Assembly: GCF_000746025.2 (NCBI RefSeq)
Contig: NZ_CP045798.1
Location: 1,846,501 to 1,910,500, forward strand
Source of the DNA: Thermanaerosceptrum fracticalcis
GTDB taxonomy: Bacteria > Bacillota > Peptococcia > DRI-13
Length of the DNA: 64,000 nt
Direction of reading: 5' to 3'
Shown here: positions 52,612 through 62,042 of the stretch, one piece after another
How the letters are laid out: every line of letters begins with the position of its first letter
How positions within the stretch are numbered: position 1 is the first letter of the stretch
The notes under the pieces: model-generated
What the model was told of the DNA's origin: nothing
Database searches by the model: none
What the model saw: the letters and a program-made list of their open reading frames with translations, nothing else
Translations under genes and position numbers: made by a program

Positions 52612-52634
52612 AGCCTGGCTCGTGTAGCCGGGCT
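52612..52634 (+). terminator. Terminator of the cupin gene
   Basis: AGCCTGGC/GCCGGGCT stem (one G-T pair) followed by ATGTTTTTGG. Confidence 0.6.
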
Positions 52635-52711
52635 ATGTTTTTGGGTATAAGAAATGCAAAAACAACACAAAGTAAAAACGAAGCCTCCTGGCAGGAGGTG
52701 AGGTATACTCA

Positions 52712-52798
52712 ATGACAGGAGAAAAGTTTTCCGAAGATGTTTATAAAGAAATTGCCCATTCCATCGATATTCTTTTCTGCAATTTAAAATACAAAACT
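52712..52798 (+). other. Possible gene start or remnant of about 29 codons
   Basis: ATG after GGCAGGAGGTGAG opens MTGEKFSEDVYKEIAHSIDI, a plausible protein N-terminus, but the frame then runs into the sod terminator and antisense to sod. Probably a truncated gene; no family recognised. Confidence 0.25.
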
Positions 52799-52799
52799 A

Positions 52800-52827
52800 G
52801 GGAACGCTTCCTCTTGGAAGCGTTCTC
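52800..52827 (-). terminator. Terminator of sod
   Basis: 10-bp stem GAACGCTTCC/GGAAGCGTTC with TCTT loop. Confidence 0.75.
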
Positions 52828-52834
52828 CTTGTTG

Positions 52835-53446
52835 TTATATGCACTTGCACTCGGCGAGTTTGCTGAAGCGGTTGTTCACATCGTCCCAGTTGATCAGGTT
52901 AAACCAGGCTTCTACAAAATCAGCCCTTCTGTTTTGATATTTAAGATAGTAGGCATGTTCCCACACATCAACGGTAAGCAAGGGAACCACACCCCATTGG
53001 GTCAGATTCTGGTGTTTCTCTGCTGTGAGAATTTCCAGTTTGTTGAATTTAGGATTCCAGCCGAGAATAGCCCAGCCGGAGCCCTCTACAGCCACTGCGG
53101 CAGCCTTAAACTGGGCTCTAAAGACAGCGAAACTTCCAAAGTCCCTGGCAATTTGCTCTGCTATAGGGCCAGCAGCTTCTCCTCCGCCATTGGGCTTCAT
53201 ATTTTCCCAGTACAGGGTATGAAGCAGGTGACCGGACCCATGGAAAGCCAGTTCCCTTTCCCAGTGTTTAATCAGGGCATAATCACCTTTTTCCCGGGCT
53301 TCCTGGATTTTTTCCTCCGCCTTGTTCAGGCCGTCGACATAAGCCTGGTGATGTTTGTCATGGTGTAATCTTACTGTAGCCTCATCCATGTATGGTTCTA
53401 AAGCATTATATGGATAGGGCAATTCGGGTAAAACATGTTTTGTCAT
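52835..53446 (-). CDS. sodA: Superoxide dismutase (Fe/Mn)
   Basis: 203 residues. N-terminal helical part with LPYPYNALEPYMDEATVRLHHDKHHQAYVDG (first metal His), GSGHLLHTLYWENM, and the C-terminal metal motif DVWEHAYYLKYQNRR (Asp and His ligands). Detoxifies superoxide in an otherwise anaerobic genome. Metal preference is not decided here. ATG at 53446 follows AAAGGAG by eight bases. An extra CKC near the C-terminus is unusual. Confidence 0.96.
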   Translation of the reverse strand: MTKHVLPELPYPYNALEPYMDEATVRLHHDKHHQAYVDGLNKAEEKIQEAREKGDYALIKHWERELAFHGSGHLLHTLYWENMKPNGGGEAAGPIAEQIARDFGSFAVFRAQFKAAAVAVEGSGWAILGWNPKFNKLEILTAEKHQNLTQWGVVPLLTVDVWEHAYYLKYQNRRADFVEAWFNLINWDDVNNRFSKLAECKCI

Positions 53447-53642
53447 AAATATTACTCCTTTCAATCATGTAATATCGTCTTTAGTAAATATTACCTGCCT
53501 ATTAGTATTCGATACTAATAGCAATGTTCCTCTTATGTCAAAACAAAAAATTTTATGTTGGTGATAAACCCAGTATCTTATACTCTACCAGACTAAAGTT
53601 ATATAATTTTTATTTTAGCATATTTTGGGGAGAACCTGAATT

Positions 53643-53670
53643 AAAAACCGCACCTGAAAGTGCGGTTTAA
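53643..53670 (-). terminator. Terminator of the disulfide oxidoreductase gene
   Basis: AAACCGCAC/GTGCGGTTT stem with T-rich flank on the minus strand. Confidence 0.7.
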
Positions 53671-53688
53671 ATTAAATAAGGAGGGATT

Positions 53689-55041
53689 TTATGCTTTCTT
53701 CTCCAGTTCACCGACAGCCACATTGGCTACAGTGAGTACAGGGTCCCAAACGGGACTAAAGGGAGGAGCATAACTCAAATCCAGTTCGGACAGAGCAAAA
53801 GGCGTTAATCCCAGTTGAACAGCAACAGCCAGCACGTCTATACGCTTACCTGCCCCGGCACCACCCACGATTTGCGCTCCCACTATTTTTTGACTGGCTT
53901 TCTCAATTAACAATTTTATCGTCGCCGCCTGGGAGCCTGGATAGAAATGGGCTTTGGTATAAGCCTCCACCTTGATTTCCTGAACTTCTCTCCCTAACTG
54001 CTGGGCTTCTCGCTTGCTTAACCCGGTACGACCGATTTCCAGGTCCAGGACTTTGATAATGGCCGTCCCTACAATGCCGGCAAATTCGGCCTTTCCTCCG
54101 GCAGCGTTTTCTCCGGCTACCTTACCCTGTTTATTGGCTGTGGTGCCCAAGGGTATATAGGCATCATCCTGATAAAGCAGATGATAAGCCGTGGCACAGT
54201 CCCCTGCCGCATAGATATTGGGGATATTTGTTTCCATGTACTTGTTGACTTTAATTGCTTTCTTTACACCCAGTTGAATACCGGCTTCGGCCGCTAACTC
54301 ACTATTGGGCTGGATGCCAATAGCCAGGATGACTAAATCCGCGGGAATTTCACCTTTATCCGTAACCACTTTCCTAACCTGGTCCTGGCCTTCCAGGGCC
54401 AAAACTTTTTCACCTTTTCGTATCTGAACCCCTTCCTTAACCAGGTACTCTTCGACCAGGGCTGCCATATCCTCGTCAATATTGCCGAGAAGTTGGGGAG
54501 CCAGTTCAACAATGGTTATCTGTTTTTTCCAGGCGGCAAAGGCTTCAGCCATTTCCAGGCCGATATACCCTCCCCCTACAATGACAATATTCTTAACCTG
54601 CTCACTCTGCATCTGTTCTTTAATGCGTCTTGCCGAAGGAATACTCTTAACAGTAAAGACATTGTCCAGTTCCTTTCCCGGTAAAGGAGGAACAAAGGCC
54701 CTGGCCCCTGTGGCAATAACCAGTTTATCATAGTTCACTTTCTTTTCTGCGCCTTCACTGTCCACAACAATAATCTGCATTTCCGTGGGTAAAATAGACA
54801 GTACCTTATGGTTGGTAAACACTTTAATTCCCTGCCTGACAAACTGTTCCTTAGTTCTGGCTATGAGCTTCCGCTCTTCCTGCACCATACCCGCAACAAA
54901 ATAGGGGAGGCCACAGCCGGCATAGGAAATGTACTCTTCATCAGTATAAACCTCGATTTCCATGCCTTGATTGGTTCTTCTTGCTTTACTGGCTGCACTC
55001 ATTCCCGCCGCTACTCCGCCAATGACCACTAATTTAGTCAT
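53689..55041 (-). CDS. FAD-dependent CoA-disulfide reductase/NADH oxidase family protein
   Basis: 450 residues. FAD motif VVIGGVAAGMSAASKARR, single redox cysteine in EEYISYAGCGLPYFVAG, NAD motif IVIVGGGYIGLEMAEAF, second FAD contact NIYAAGDCAT, and a C-terminal dimer domain. The one-cysteine arrangement is that of CoA-disulfide reductases, Nox and Npx. Probably reduces low-molecular-weight disulfides, persulfides, peroxide or oxygen; its location next to sod supports oxidative-stress defence. Confidence 0.92.
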   Translation of the reverse strand: MTKLVVIGGVAAGMSAASKARRTNQGMEIEVYTDEEYISYAGCGLPYFVAGMVQEERKLIARTKEQFVRQGIKVFTNHKVLSILPTEMQIIVVDSEGAEKKVNYDKLVIATGARAFVPPLPGKELDNVFTVKSIPSARRIKEQMQSEQVKNIVIVGGGYIGLEMAEAFAAWKKQITIVELAPQLLGNIDEDMAALVEEYLVKEGVQIRKGEKVLALEGQDQVRKVVTDKGEIPADLVILAIGIQPNSELAAEAGIQLGVKKAIKVNKYMETNIPNIYAAGDCATAYHLLYQDDAYIPLGTTANKQGKVAGENAAGGKAEFAGIVGTAIIKVLDLEIGRTGLSKREAQQLGREVQEIKVEAYTKAHFYPGSQAATIKLLIEKASQKIVGAQIVGGAGAGKRIDVLAVAVQLGLTPFALSELDLSYAPPFSPVWDPVLTVANVAVGELEKKA

Positions 55042-55318
55042 CCTTACACCTCCATACCCCCATTAGGTATATTTTGTTTTTATCATATTCTTTTTGCTTT
55101 CCTAAAGTCAAGGCTTAATTTAGAAAAAACTATGTTAAAAGAGCCTCGTTGTGTCATAAGAACCGTCCCCTTGGCTCGTTGCGACACGGGGACGGTTCTT
55201 ACTGTCGCACATTGTTGAAAATAAAAAAGAAGCCTCTCAAAAGTTCGGCGAACTAATGAGAGGCATATAATATCTGCTTTATGTGGGCAAAATGTGGTCA
55301 TACGGGATATAGGAAGAA
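55042..55318. other. Intergenic region with two hairpin elements
   Basis: No gene. Besides the REP-like palindrome described separately, it has GCCTCTCA-AA-AGTTC-GGC-GAACT-AA-TGAGAGGC (55232-55264), a two-stage hairpin of unknown role. Confidence 0.5.
55158..55200. repeat. REP-like palindrome
   Basis: 13-bp arms AAGAACCGTCCCC/GGGGACGGTTCTT with a 17-base centre, flanked by TGTCATAAG and CTTACTGTCGCAC. Same GGGGAC-based style as the repeats at 9283-9397. Confidence 0.6.
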
Positions 55319-55345
55319 AGAAACCCTTGATATACAAGGGTTTCT
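55319..55345 (-). terminator. Terminator of groESL
   Basis: 10-bp stem GAAACCCTTG/CAAGGGTTTC, 5-base loop, then TTTCTT on the minus strand. Confidence 0.8.
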
Positions 55346-55354
55346 TGTTAGTTT

Positions 55355-56998
<1,644 letters not shown>

Positions 56999-57041
56999 TT
57001 AAAAAATTAATAATATGTGCTCTGCGAAATGTTTAAGTAAA

Positions 57042-57326
57042 TTAGATGATGGCTAAGATATCTCTTTCGTTAAGGATCATGACTTCCTGCCCGTCAATCT
57101 TGATTTCAGTACCGGCATATTTGGAGAAGATAACTTTGTCGCCTACTTTAACTTCGAGAGGTACCTTTTGGCCATTTTCTAAGGTCTTACCGGTACCAAC
57201 AGCTAAAACCTCACCTTGCTGCGGCTTCTCCTTGGCAGTGTCAGGCAGGACGATGCCACTCTTAGTTTTTTCTTCTTGAGCTAAGGTTTTAATGACTACT
57301 CTGTCGCCGAGAGGCTTAATGTTCAT
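57042..57326 (-). CDS. groES: 10-kDa co-chaperonin
   Basis: 94 residues starting [20 protein letters not shown], with the mobile-loop segment [19 protein letters not shown] and [13 protein letters not shown]. Lid of the GroEL chamber. ATG at 57326 with AAAGGAGG eight bases upstream; the longer frame includes untranslated leader. Confidence 0.99.
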   Translation of the reverse strand: MNIKPLGDRVVIKTLAQEEKTKSGIVLPDTAKEKPQQGEVLAVGTGKTLENGQKVPLEVKVGDKVIFSKYAGTEIKIDGQEVMILNERDILAII

Positions 57327-57360
57327 ATAAAAACCTCCTTTAATATTAGTTGATATATTG

Positions 57361-57387
57361 TTAGCACTCAACGTTATCGAGTGCTAA
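57361..57387. promoter_or_regulatory. CIRCE operator (HrcA-binding)
   Basis: TTAGCACTC, nine bases, GAGTGCTAA: an exact CIRCE, the site of the heat-shock repressor HrcA. It lies just downstream of the promoter. hrcA is not in the window. Confidence 0.98.
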
Positions 57388-57399
57388 TACCCATAAATA

Positions 57400-57428
57400 A
57401 TAATAGTAAAGGCCTGATGAGATAGCAA
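57400..57428 (-). promoter_or_regulatory. Promoter of groESL
   Basis: Minus-strand TTGCTA, 17 bp, TATTAT, ending 13 bases before CIRCE. Confidence 0.6.
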
Positions 57429-57680
57429 CATCGATATAGGGCAAATAATCGCTATTATCAGCCTTTTTCTTTTTGTTAAGCAGTTTTGCTCCTTATTTCT
57501 ACTTCACACATTTGCTACATTTTGGTTTGTTTGGCCTGGTCTTTGCTGGAACATTAAACCAACAGTAAATATGTTTCCAGTAATTACTGGTTTTTATACA
57601 TTGCAATAGGTAAAATTTTCTCGTAATGTATTAATATGAATCGATTTAGTGAGAACAAAAACAGTAAGGAGAGAAATGAT

Positions 57681-58262
57681 TTGGATAAAAAAACTTTACG
57701 CAAAACCTTACTAAAAAGAAGAGAGTCTCTATCCTGGCTGGAAGTCCAGGGTAAGAGTCACGAAATCACCCAGCGTGTGCTCTTTTTGCCTGAATATAAA
57801 AAAGCTGAAACCATCCTTATTTATCTTGCCTATAACAAGGAACTGGACACCTCAGCCATTATGCAAACAGCCTGGCAGCAAAAAAAGAAAATAGTGGTAC
57901 CTGTCTGCCAGCCCCGGGACAGGAGCCTGCTTCTCTCCGAACTGCTGGATTTTAACGAGTTAGCCCCGGGTACCTGGGGGATTCTTGAACCAAAGGCTGA
58001 ATTCCTACGCCCTGTCCCCGTCCAGAATATTGATTTACTGATCATACCGTGTGTGGCTTTTGATCGCGAAGGTTACCGGCTGGGCTATGGCGGCGGTTAC
58101 TTTGACCGCTTCCTGCCCGCCATAAGATCAGACTGCACGAAAGTAGGTCTGGCCTATGATTTTCAATTGCTGGATGAACTCCCCCGTGAACCACACGATA
58201 CAGCAGTGGATATTATTATAACAGAAAGCAGAACATATTACGTAAAAAAGGAGAGTCCATGA
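57681..58262 (+). CDS. 5-formyltetrahydrofolate cyclo-ligase
   Basis: ATP-dependent conversion of 5-formyl-THF to 5,10-methenyl-THF; about 193 residues from a TTG start nine bases after AAGGAG (an ATG 15 codons earlier lacks a ribosome site). Motifs: LRKTLLKRRESLS, the substrate segment VPVCQPRD, ATP site GYRLGYGGGYFDRFLP and a C-terminal EPHDTAVDIIITE. Divergent from groES. Confidence 0.93.
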   Translation: MDKKTLRKTLLKRRESLSWLEVQGKSHEITQRVLFLPEYKKAETILIYLAYNKELDTSAIMQTAWQQKKKIVVPVCQPRDRSLLLSELLDFNELAPGTWGILEPKAEFLRPVPVQNIDLLIIPCVAFDREGYRLGYGGGYFDRFLPAIRSDCTKVGLAYDFQLLDELPREPHDTAVDIIITESRTYYVKKESP

Positions 58263-58274
58263 CTCTCCTTTTTT
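58244..58274 (+). terminator. Terminator of the cyclo-ligase gene
   Basis: AAAAAAGGAGAGT/ACTCTCCTTTTTT, 5-base loop, overlapping the stop codon; a second AATAAGAAAGT/ACTTTCTTATT hairpin follows at 58281-58305. Confidence 0.88.
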
Positions 58275-58307
58275 AATAAAAATAAGAAAGTATAACTTTC
58301 TTATTTT

Positions 58308-58392
58308 AGGGGTGTTAGGGAACGCAGTCCCCTAAATTAGATAAGGAGGGTAACAGCGGAGCGTCAAAGGGAACGCATGAGTTCCCTTTGAA
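58308..58392. other. Intergenic hairpin cluster
   Basis: Contains TTAGGG/CCCTAA and CAAAGGGAAC/GTTCCCTTTG stems around TAAGGAGGGTAACAGCGG. No gene. May be a small RNA or inserted repeat. Confidence 0.35.
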
Positions 58393-58443
58393 AGAACAAA
58401 AGCACAACATTTTAATTTGAGTGTACGTGCGTGCTTTTGTTCT
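58393..58443 (-). terminator. Inverted repeat after the DHDPS-like gene
   Basis: 13-bp arms AGAACAAAAGCAC/GTGCTTTTGTTCT, 25-base loop. Probable terminator, though the loop is long and no T-tract follows. Confidence 0.45.
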
Positions 58444-58447
58444 GTAC

Positions 58448-59341
58448 CTATAATAGTTGAGCAGTTCGCAGGATTTTTACCAATTCTTCCTTTTCCTGTG
58501 GGTTCAGCGATAGTAACGGCAACCTCACCGCCCCGCCTTTAAACCCTAACATGTCCATGGCCAGTTTCAAACCGGCAATGCCGTAAGTGCCCGTAACAGC
58601 GTTATTAACCGGAATGAGACGGCACTGTAAATCCCTCAATTCATCAAACTTACCCTCCTGGTATAACTGGTACATCCGGACACACTCCCGGGGACAACAG
58701 TTAGCCAGGGCCATAATCCCGCCTTTAGCCCCCATGGCTAAGCCTGGGTAGAGCACATTGGCCGTGCCCACCAGCACATTGAAATCGGGACCGGTCATGT
58801 TTACGTGGAGGGCAAGCTGGGTTACGTCACCTGCGCTATCTTTAATACCGATGATATTGGGATGTTGCGAAAGTATGCCCACTAAATCCGGCGTGATAGT
58901 GACTCCCGTAAACTTGGGAACACTGTATAACATAATAGGAATATCAGAATTGTCAGCCACCGTTAGGAAATGTTTCTTTAAAACTTCTTTCGTCATCCTA
59001 TCCTTATAGTAGTTGGGGGTGAGAATAAGGGCAGCATCTGCACCCAGCCGGGCACATTCATTGGTGAGCTCAATGGTCTCCCTGGTGCTTTCACAGCCGG
59101 AACCTACGATAACCAGCTTATCCTGGGCAGCCGCCTCTACCCCCGCCTTTACCAGGTCCAGTTTTTCTTGTTTGTCCAGGTAAGCGTATTCACCATTAGA
59201 ACCAAAAATAACATAGCCCGCCAAACCGGTTTCATTGTATTTGGCGATATTTTCCTGAAATGCTGCAAAATCCACATCTCCGTCAGCTGTAAAAGGGGTG
59301 ACCACAGGGGGAAAGGCCCCGGTTATTGGCTTTTTAGTCAT
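58448..59341 (-). CDS. Dihydrodipicolinate synthase-family aldolase
   Basis: 297 residues, TIM-barrel class I aldolase. GSNGEYAYLDKQEK (in place of TTGE), LTPNYYKDR (Tyr general acid), Schiff-base lysine in NIIGIKDSAGD, and GVTITPDLV. The altered GSNGE loop argues against true DapA; 4-hydroxy-2-oxoglutarate aldolase or another 2-keto acid aldolase is likelier. Neighbours are RidA and an FAD oxidoreductase on the same strand, suggesting an amino/imino acid degradation route. Confidence 0.85.
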   Translation of the reverse strand: MTKKPITGAFPPVVTPFTADGDVDFAAFQENIAKYNETGLAGYVIFGSNGEYAYLDKQEKLDLVKAGVEAAAQDKLVIVGSGCESTRETIELTNECARLGADAALILTPNYYKDRMTKEVLKKHFLTVADNSDIPIMLYSVPKFTGVTITPDLVGILSQHPNIIGIKDSAGDVTQLALHVNMTGPDFNVLVGTANVLYPGLAMGAKGGIMALANCCPRECVRMYQLYQEGKFDELRDLQCRLIPVNNAVTGTYGIAGLKLAMDMLGFKGGAVRLPLLSLNPQEKEELVKILRTAQLL

Positions 59342-59510
59342 ATCAATCCTCCTCTTGTCTTTTCATATTTTTATCGTCTTTTCCACAACTTCTAAGTGCT
59401 CCTTCATAAGCTGCCTCGCTTATTCGCTATTACCTTCTATGATAGCCGCACTGCTTTATTCCCAATTTATCACAAAAAACACTATTGGAGAATATTTCTG
59501 TTCAAAAAAA

Positions 59511-59543
59511 GAGTAAGCTAACCGGAAATCCGGCGGCTTACTC
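59511..59543 (-). terminator. Terminator of ridA-like gene
   Basis: GAGTAAGC/GCTTACTC with inner CCGG/CCGG; T-tract on the minus strand. Confidence 0.75.
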
Positions 59544-59554
59544 TTTATGATTAA

Positions 59555-60019
59555 TTATTCCTTTACCTTTACAATCATTTCTACTTCTACAGTGGCATCC
59601 AGGGGAAGCTCATTGACCCCGACGGCGCTGCGGGCGTGGAATCCTTTTTCGCCCATCACGGCACCTAATAATTCAGACGCTCCGTTAACAACCTTGGGCT
59701 GCATGTTAAATCCGGGGGCACTGTTAACAAAGCCAACAACTTTTACGACCTGCTCGATTTTATCCAGATCACCGATTAAGCCTTTAATGACACTGAGGCA
59801 ATTTAAGGCGCATACTTTAGCTGCTTCATAACCCTGTTCCAGAGTCATTTCTGCCCCTACTTTACCCTTAAACTTTAATTCACCGTTGACTAAAGGAATT
59901 TGCCCGGAAGTGTAGATATATTCTCCCGTTTTTACTGCAGGGACATAAGCAGCTACCGGTTTTGGCGCCTCAGGAATACTGAGACCCATTTCTGCTAATT
60001 TTTTTTCTACCATAGACAT
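59555..60019 (-). CDS. RidA/YjgF family protein
   Basis: 154 residues, slightly longer than typical RidA (about 128) by its N-terminal extension. TGEYIYTSGQIPLVNGEL, ALNCLSVIKGLIGDLDKIEQVVKVVGFVNS and RSAVGVNELPLDATVEVEMI are family motifs; the deaminase Arg of canonical RidA is in ARSAVGV. Family hydrolyses reactive imines/enamines. The upstream FAD oxidoreductase could produce such imines. Confidence 0.92.
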   Translation of the reverse strand: MSMVEKKLAEMGLSIPEAPKPVAAYVPAVKTGEYIYTSGQIPLVNGELKFKGKVGAEMTLEQGYEAAKVCALNCLSVIKGLIGDLDKIEQVVKVVGFVNSAPGFNMQPKVVNGASELLGAVMGEKGFHARSAVGVNELPLDATVEVEMIVKVKE

Positions 60020-60166
60020 AAACTTTCACCTCATTTTTAGTTGTTAGTTGCTAGTTGGTAGTGACCGGTGACCAGTGATCGATGACCAGAAAAATATTAT
60101 TAAAAAACCGGACTCTGGACACTGGACTCTGGTCACTAATTCGGATGTCGGATATCAGAAGCGAAA
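60020..60166. repeat. Degenerate short repeats between genes
   Basis: GTTAGTTGCTAGTTGGTAGTGACC followed by GACCAGTGATC-type and ACTCTGGACACTGGACTCTGG motifs. Same kind of low-complexity sequence as around the cupin gene. Confidence 0.4.
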
Positions 60167-61474
60167 CTATTTGGCGGCATTTTCTTGGGCGCTTTGCACT
60201 AATTTTTTGGCATAAACGCCGGTCAAGCCTAATTTCTCAACCCTGGCTTTGATGGCATTTACATCTGTTGTGTAAAGCCCTAATTGTTTCATCCGTTCGA
60301 AATAAACGGAACCGGAGAAGGTATATTTAAACTTGAGACCTTCTTCTGTTTTCATTTGCTTGCCCACATAATCGATGGCATCACCGATAGCCAGTTCAGT
60401 GGGAAGAGTTAACAATTCCATACCCAGGGCAAAACGTACAGCGTTATGGCCTGCTAATGTACCGGTAACGATAGCTTCCGTATGTCCTACCAGGAGGCCG
60501 GCTTTTTCCCCGCCGCAGAAAAGATTCTCTACACCTGCTACTTGCAAAGCATTAGTACGCGGAGACATGGCCAGGTAACGCATGGAGTTCCCCATACCTC
60601 CGGCATATGGATCTTCAAAACGGGCGTTTTCAAAGCCCGGAATCTGCCGCAGCATTTCTAGGGGATAATAGGGAGTCATTAACTTGGCATGGCCGGTATC
60701 CAGGAGAATAACGTTCTCGGCAAATTCCTTCAGGGCGTACTGCTGGCAGGCCTTGCTTTCCAGAGCTCCTTTCTTCTGTAATTCCGCAGGAATGGGTACG
60801 ATTTTTACCCCTGTGCGGTTTAATTCCTCTACAATTTCATGGGATAAGGATTCCTTATGCAGCTTGCAGGAACCGCTCATAGCCCCAAATGAACCGTCGG
60901 CTTTTTTACCGATAATCTCCTGTACCCCCGCCTTACCGGCCACACTGACCCGGGGACCGAAGGAAGGACAGCGCAGGATACACATTGCGCAGCCGTTGCC
61001 GTACTTGGTGCAGTTTCCTTGAGGTCCGGCAGTACCGGTAGCATCTATGAAAACATCACCTTCCACCAGACCTACTCCTTCGGCCGTAACACCGACAATA
61101 CGGTCTCCCTCTTTTTTCACATCGGTAAAGCGGGCCTGGAAATGAATTTCTACGCCTGCCTGTAAGAGCTTGGCTTTAACGGCAGGTTCTATTTTTGCTA
61201 CGTCATAAAGGGTAGCGTGTTTATGACCGGGAAACTCCATATTCTTATGACGGGCTGTTTCATCGACGGCATCAAAAAGTTCAGGAGCTCCCAAAGCGAT
61301 GTTTTCTTCAGTTGCTGTGAAGCGGCCGTTGTTGCGCATAATGCCGCCCACAAGTCCTGTGCCCAGGAGCATGTCTGTTCTTTCCAGGAGGGTTACCTGG
61401 GCCCCTGCTTTTCTTGCTGCTAAAGCTGCGGCACTGCCAGCCCAACCTCCACCGATAACTACTACTTTAACCAT
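60167..61474 (-). CDS. FAD-dependent oxidoreductase
   Basis: 435 residues. FAD motif VVVIGGGWAGSAAALAARKAG at the N-terminus, GGIMRNNGRFTA, EGDVFIDATGTAG, and C-terminal ENLFCGGEKAGLLVGHTEA typical of the MnmG/TrmFO/FAD-dependent superfamily. A cysteine cluster GNGCAMCILRCPSFGPR (about 160-176) could bind a metal or Fe-S centre. It forms a small operon with the DUF6917 gene upstream (4 bp) and probably ridA downstream. Substrate unknown; an amine or imino acid oxidase is a reasonable guess. Confidence 0.85.
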   Translation of the reverse strand: MVKVVVIGGGWAGSAAALAARKAGAQVTLLERTDMLLGTGLVGGIMRNNGRFTATEENIALGAPELFDAVDETARHKNMEFPGHKHATLYDVAKIEPAVKAKLLQAGVEIHFQARFTDVKKEGDRIVGVTAEGVGLVEGDVFIDATGTAGPQGNCTKYGNGCAMCILRCPSFGPRVSVAGKAGVQEIIGKKADGSFGAMSGSCKLHKESLSHEIVEELNRTGVKIVPIPAELQKKGALESKACQQYALKEFAENVILLDTGHAKLMTPYYPLEMLRQIPGFENARFEDPYAGGMGNSMRYLAMSPRTNALQVAGVENLFCGGEKAGLLVGHTEAIVTGTLAGHNAVRFALGMELLTLPTELAIGDAIDYVGKQMKTEEGLKFKYTFSGSVYFERMKQLGLYTTDVNAIKARVEKLGLTGVYAKKLVQSAQENAAK

Positions 61475-61478
61475 AATT

Positions 61479-61919
61479 CTATTCCTCCTCTTTCTTAGTA
61501 ATGATAATCTTTTCTTCCAAAGCCAGTCCTAATTCTACCCCAGTCTTTCTCTCAGCTGCCTTAATCACAATATTTAGATGATTAGGCATATGGGTTTCAT
61601 CAAATCCCGCAATTGTTCCTAAAACACTGTTCCCTATTCTGACTTCATCCCCTGCTACCACTACCGTCCCCGAGGTAACCTCAAAGAACCCCCAGTAAGC
61701 GATACGGTTCACTTCCTGACCGGGTCCTGCCTGTTCCTCATCGGTGACGATTAGTTCATGAATTTCTCCAGTGCAGAGGGCCCGGGAAATGGGTGTTATG
61801 AGTTGAAGCTTGCGGTTTTCCATTTTACCGTCTAGAACAACCACCAGTTCCCCATGGCAAGGTCTTTTCTTGGCATAAGGATTGCGGGAAAATAAGCCTG
61901 CTTTATACGGGTCAATCAT
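61479..61919 (-). CDS. DUF6917-like protein
   Basis: 146 residues, soluble. Reads MIDPYKAGLFSRNPYAKKRP, LQLITPISRALCTGEIHELIVTD, AYWGFFEVTSGTVVVAGDEV and GTIAGFDETHMPNHLNIVI. It is probably a beta-rich partner of the FAD oxidoreductase encoded 4 bp downstream; function is not known. Confidence 0.7.
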   Translation of the reverse strand: MIDPYKAGLFSRNPYAKKRPCHGELVVVLDGKMENRKLQLITPISRALCTGEIHELIVTDEEQAGPGQEVNRIAYWGFFEVTSGTVVVAGDEVRIGNSVLGTIAGFDETHMPNHLNIVIKAAERKTGVELGLALEEKIIITKKEEE

Positions 61920-61970
61920 CTTTACACCCCCCTCCTCATCAATGATGAGCAGTTTTTGATGGTAGTATTA

Positions 61971-62032
61971 TTCGCCAAAAAAAAGCAAATTCCTTCTCGT
62001 ATCTGAGAATATTTCTCAATTTTTTTGGCGAA
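61971..62032 (-). terminator. Terminator after the radical SAM gene
   Basis: 13-bp arms TTCGCCAAAAAAA/TTTTTTTGGCGAA around a 36-base loop holding a second small stem (GAGAAT..ATTTCTC). Confidence 0.6.
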
Positions 62033-62042
62033 ATCCACTTTA

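Noticed and set aside
52712-53368. 218-residue plus-strand ORF over the sod gene
   Set aside because: Beyond its first ~29 codons it is antisense to superoxide dismutase and its terminator; only the start might be a real remnant.
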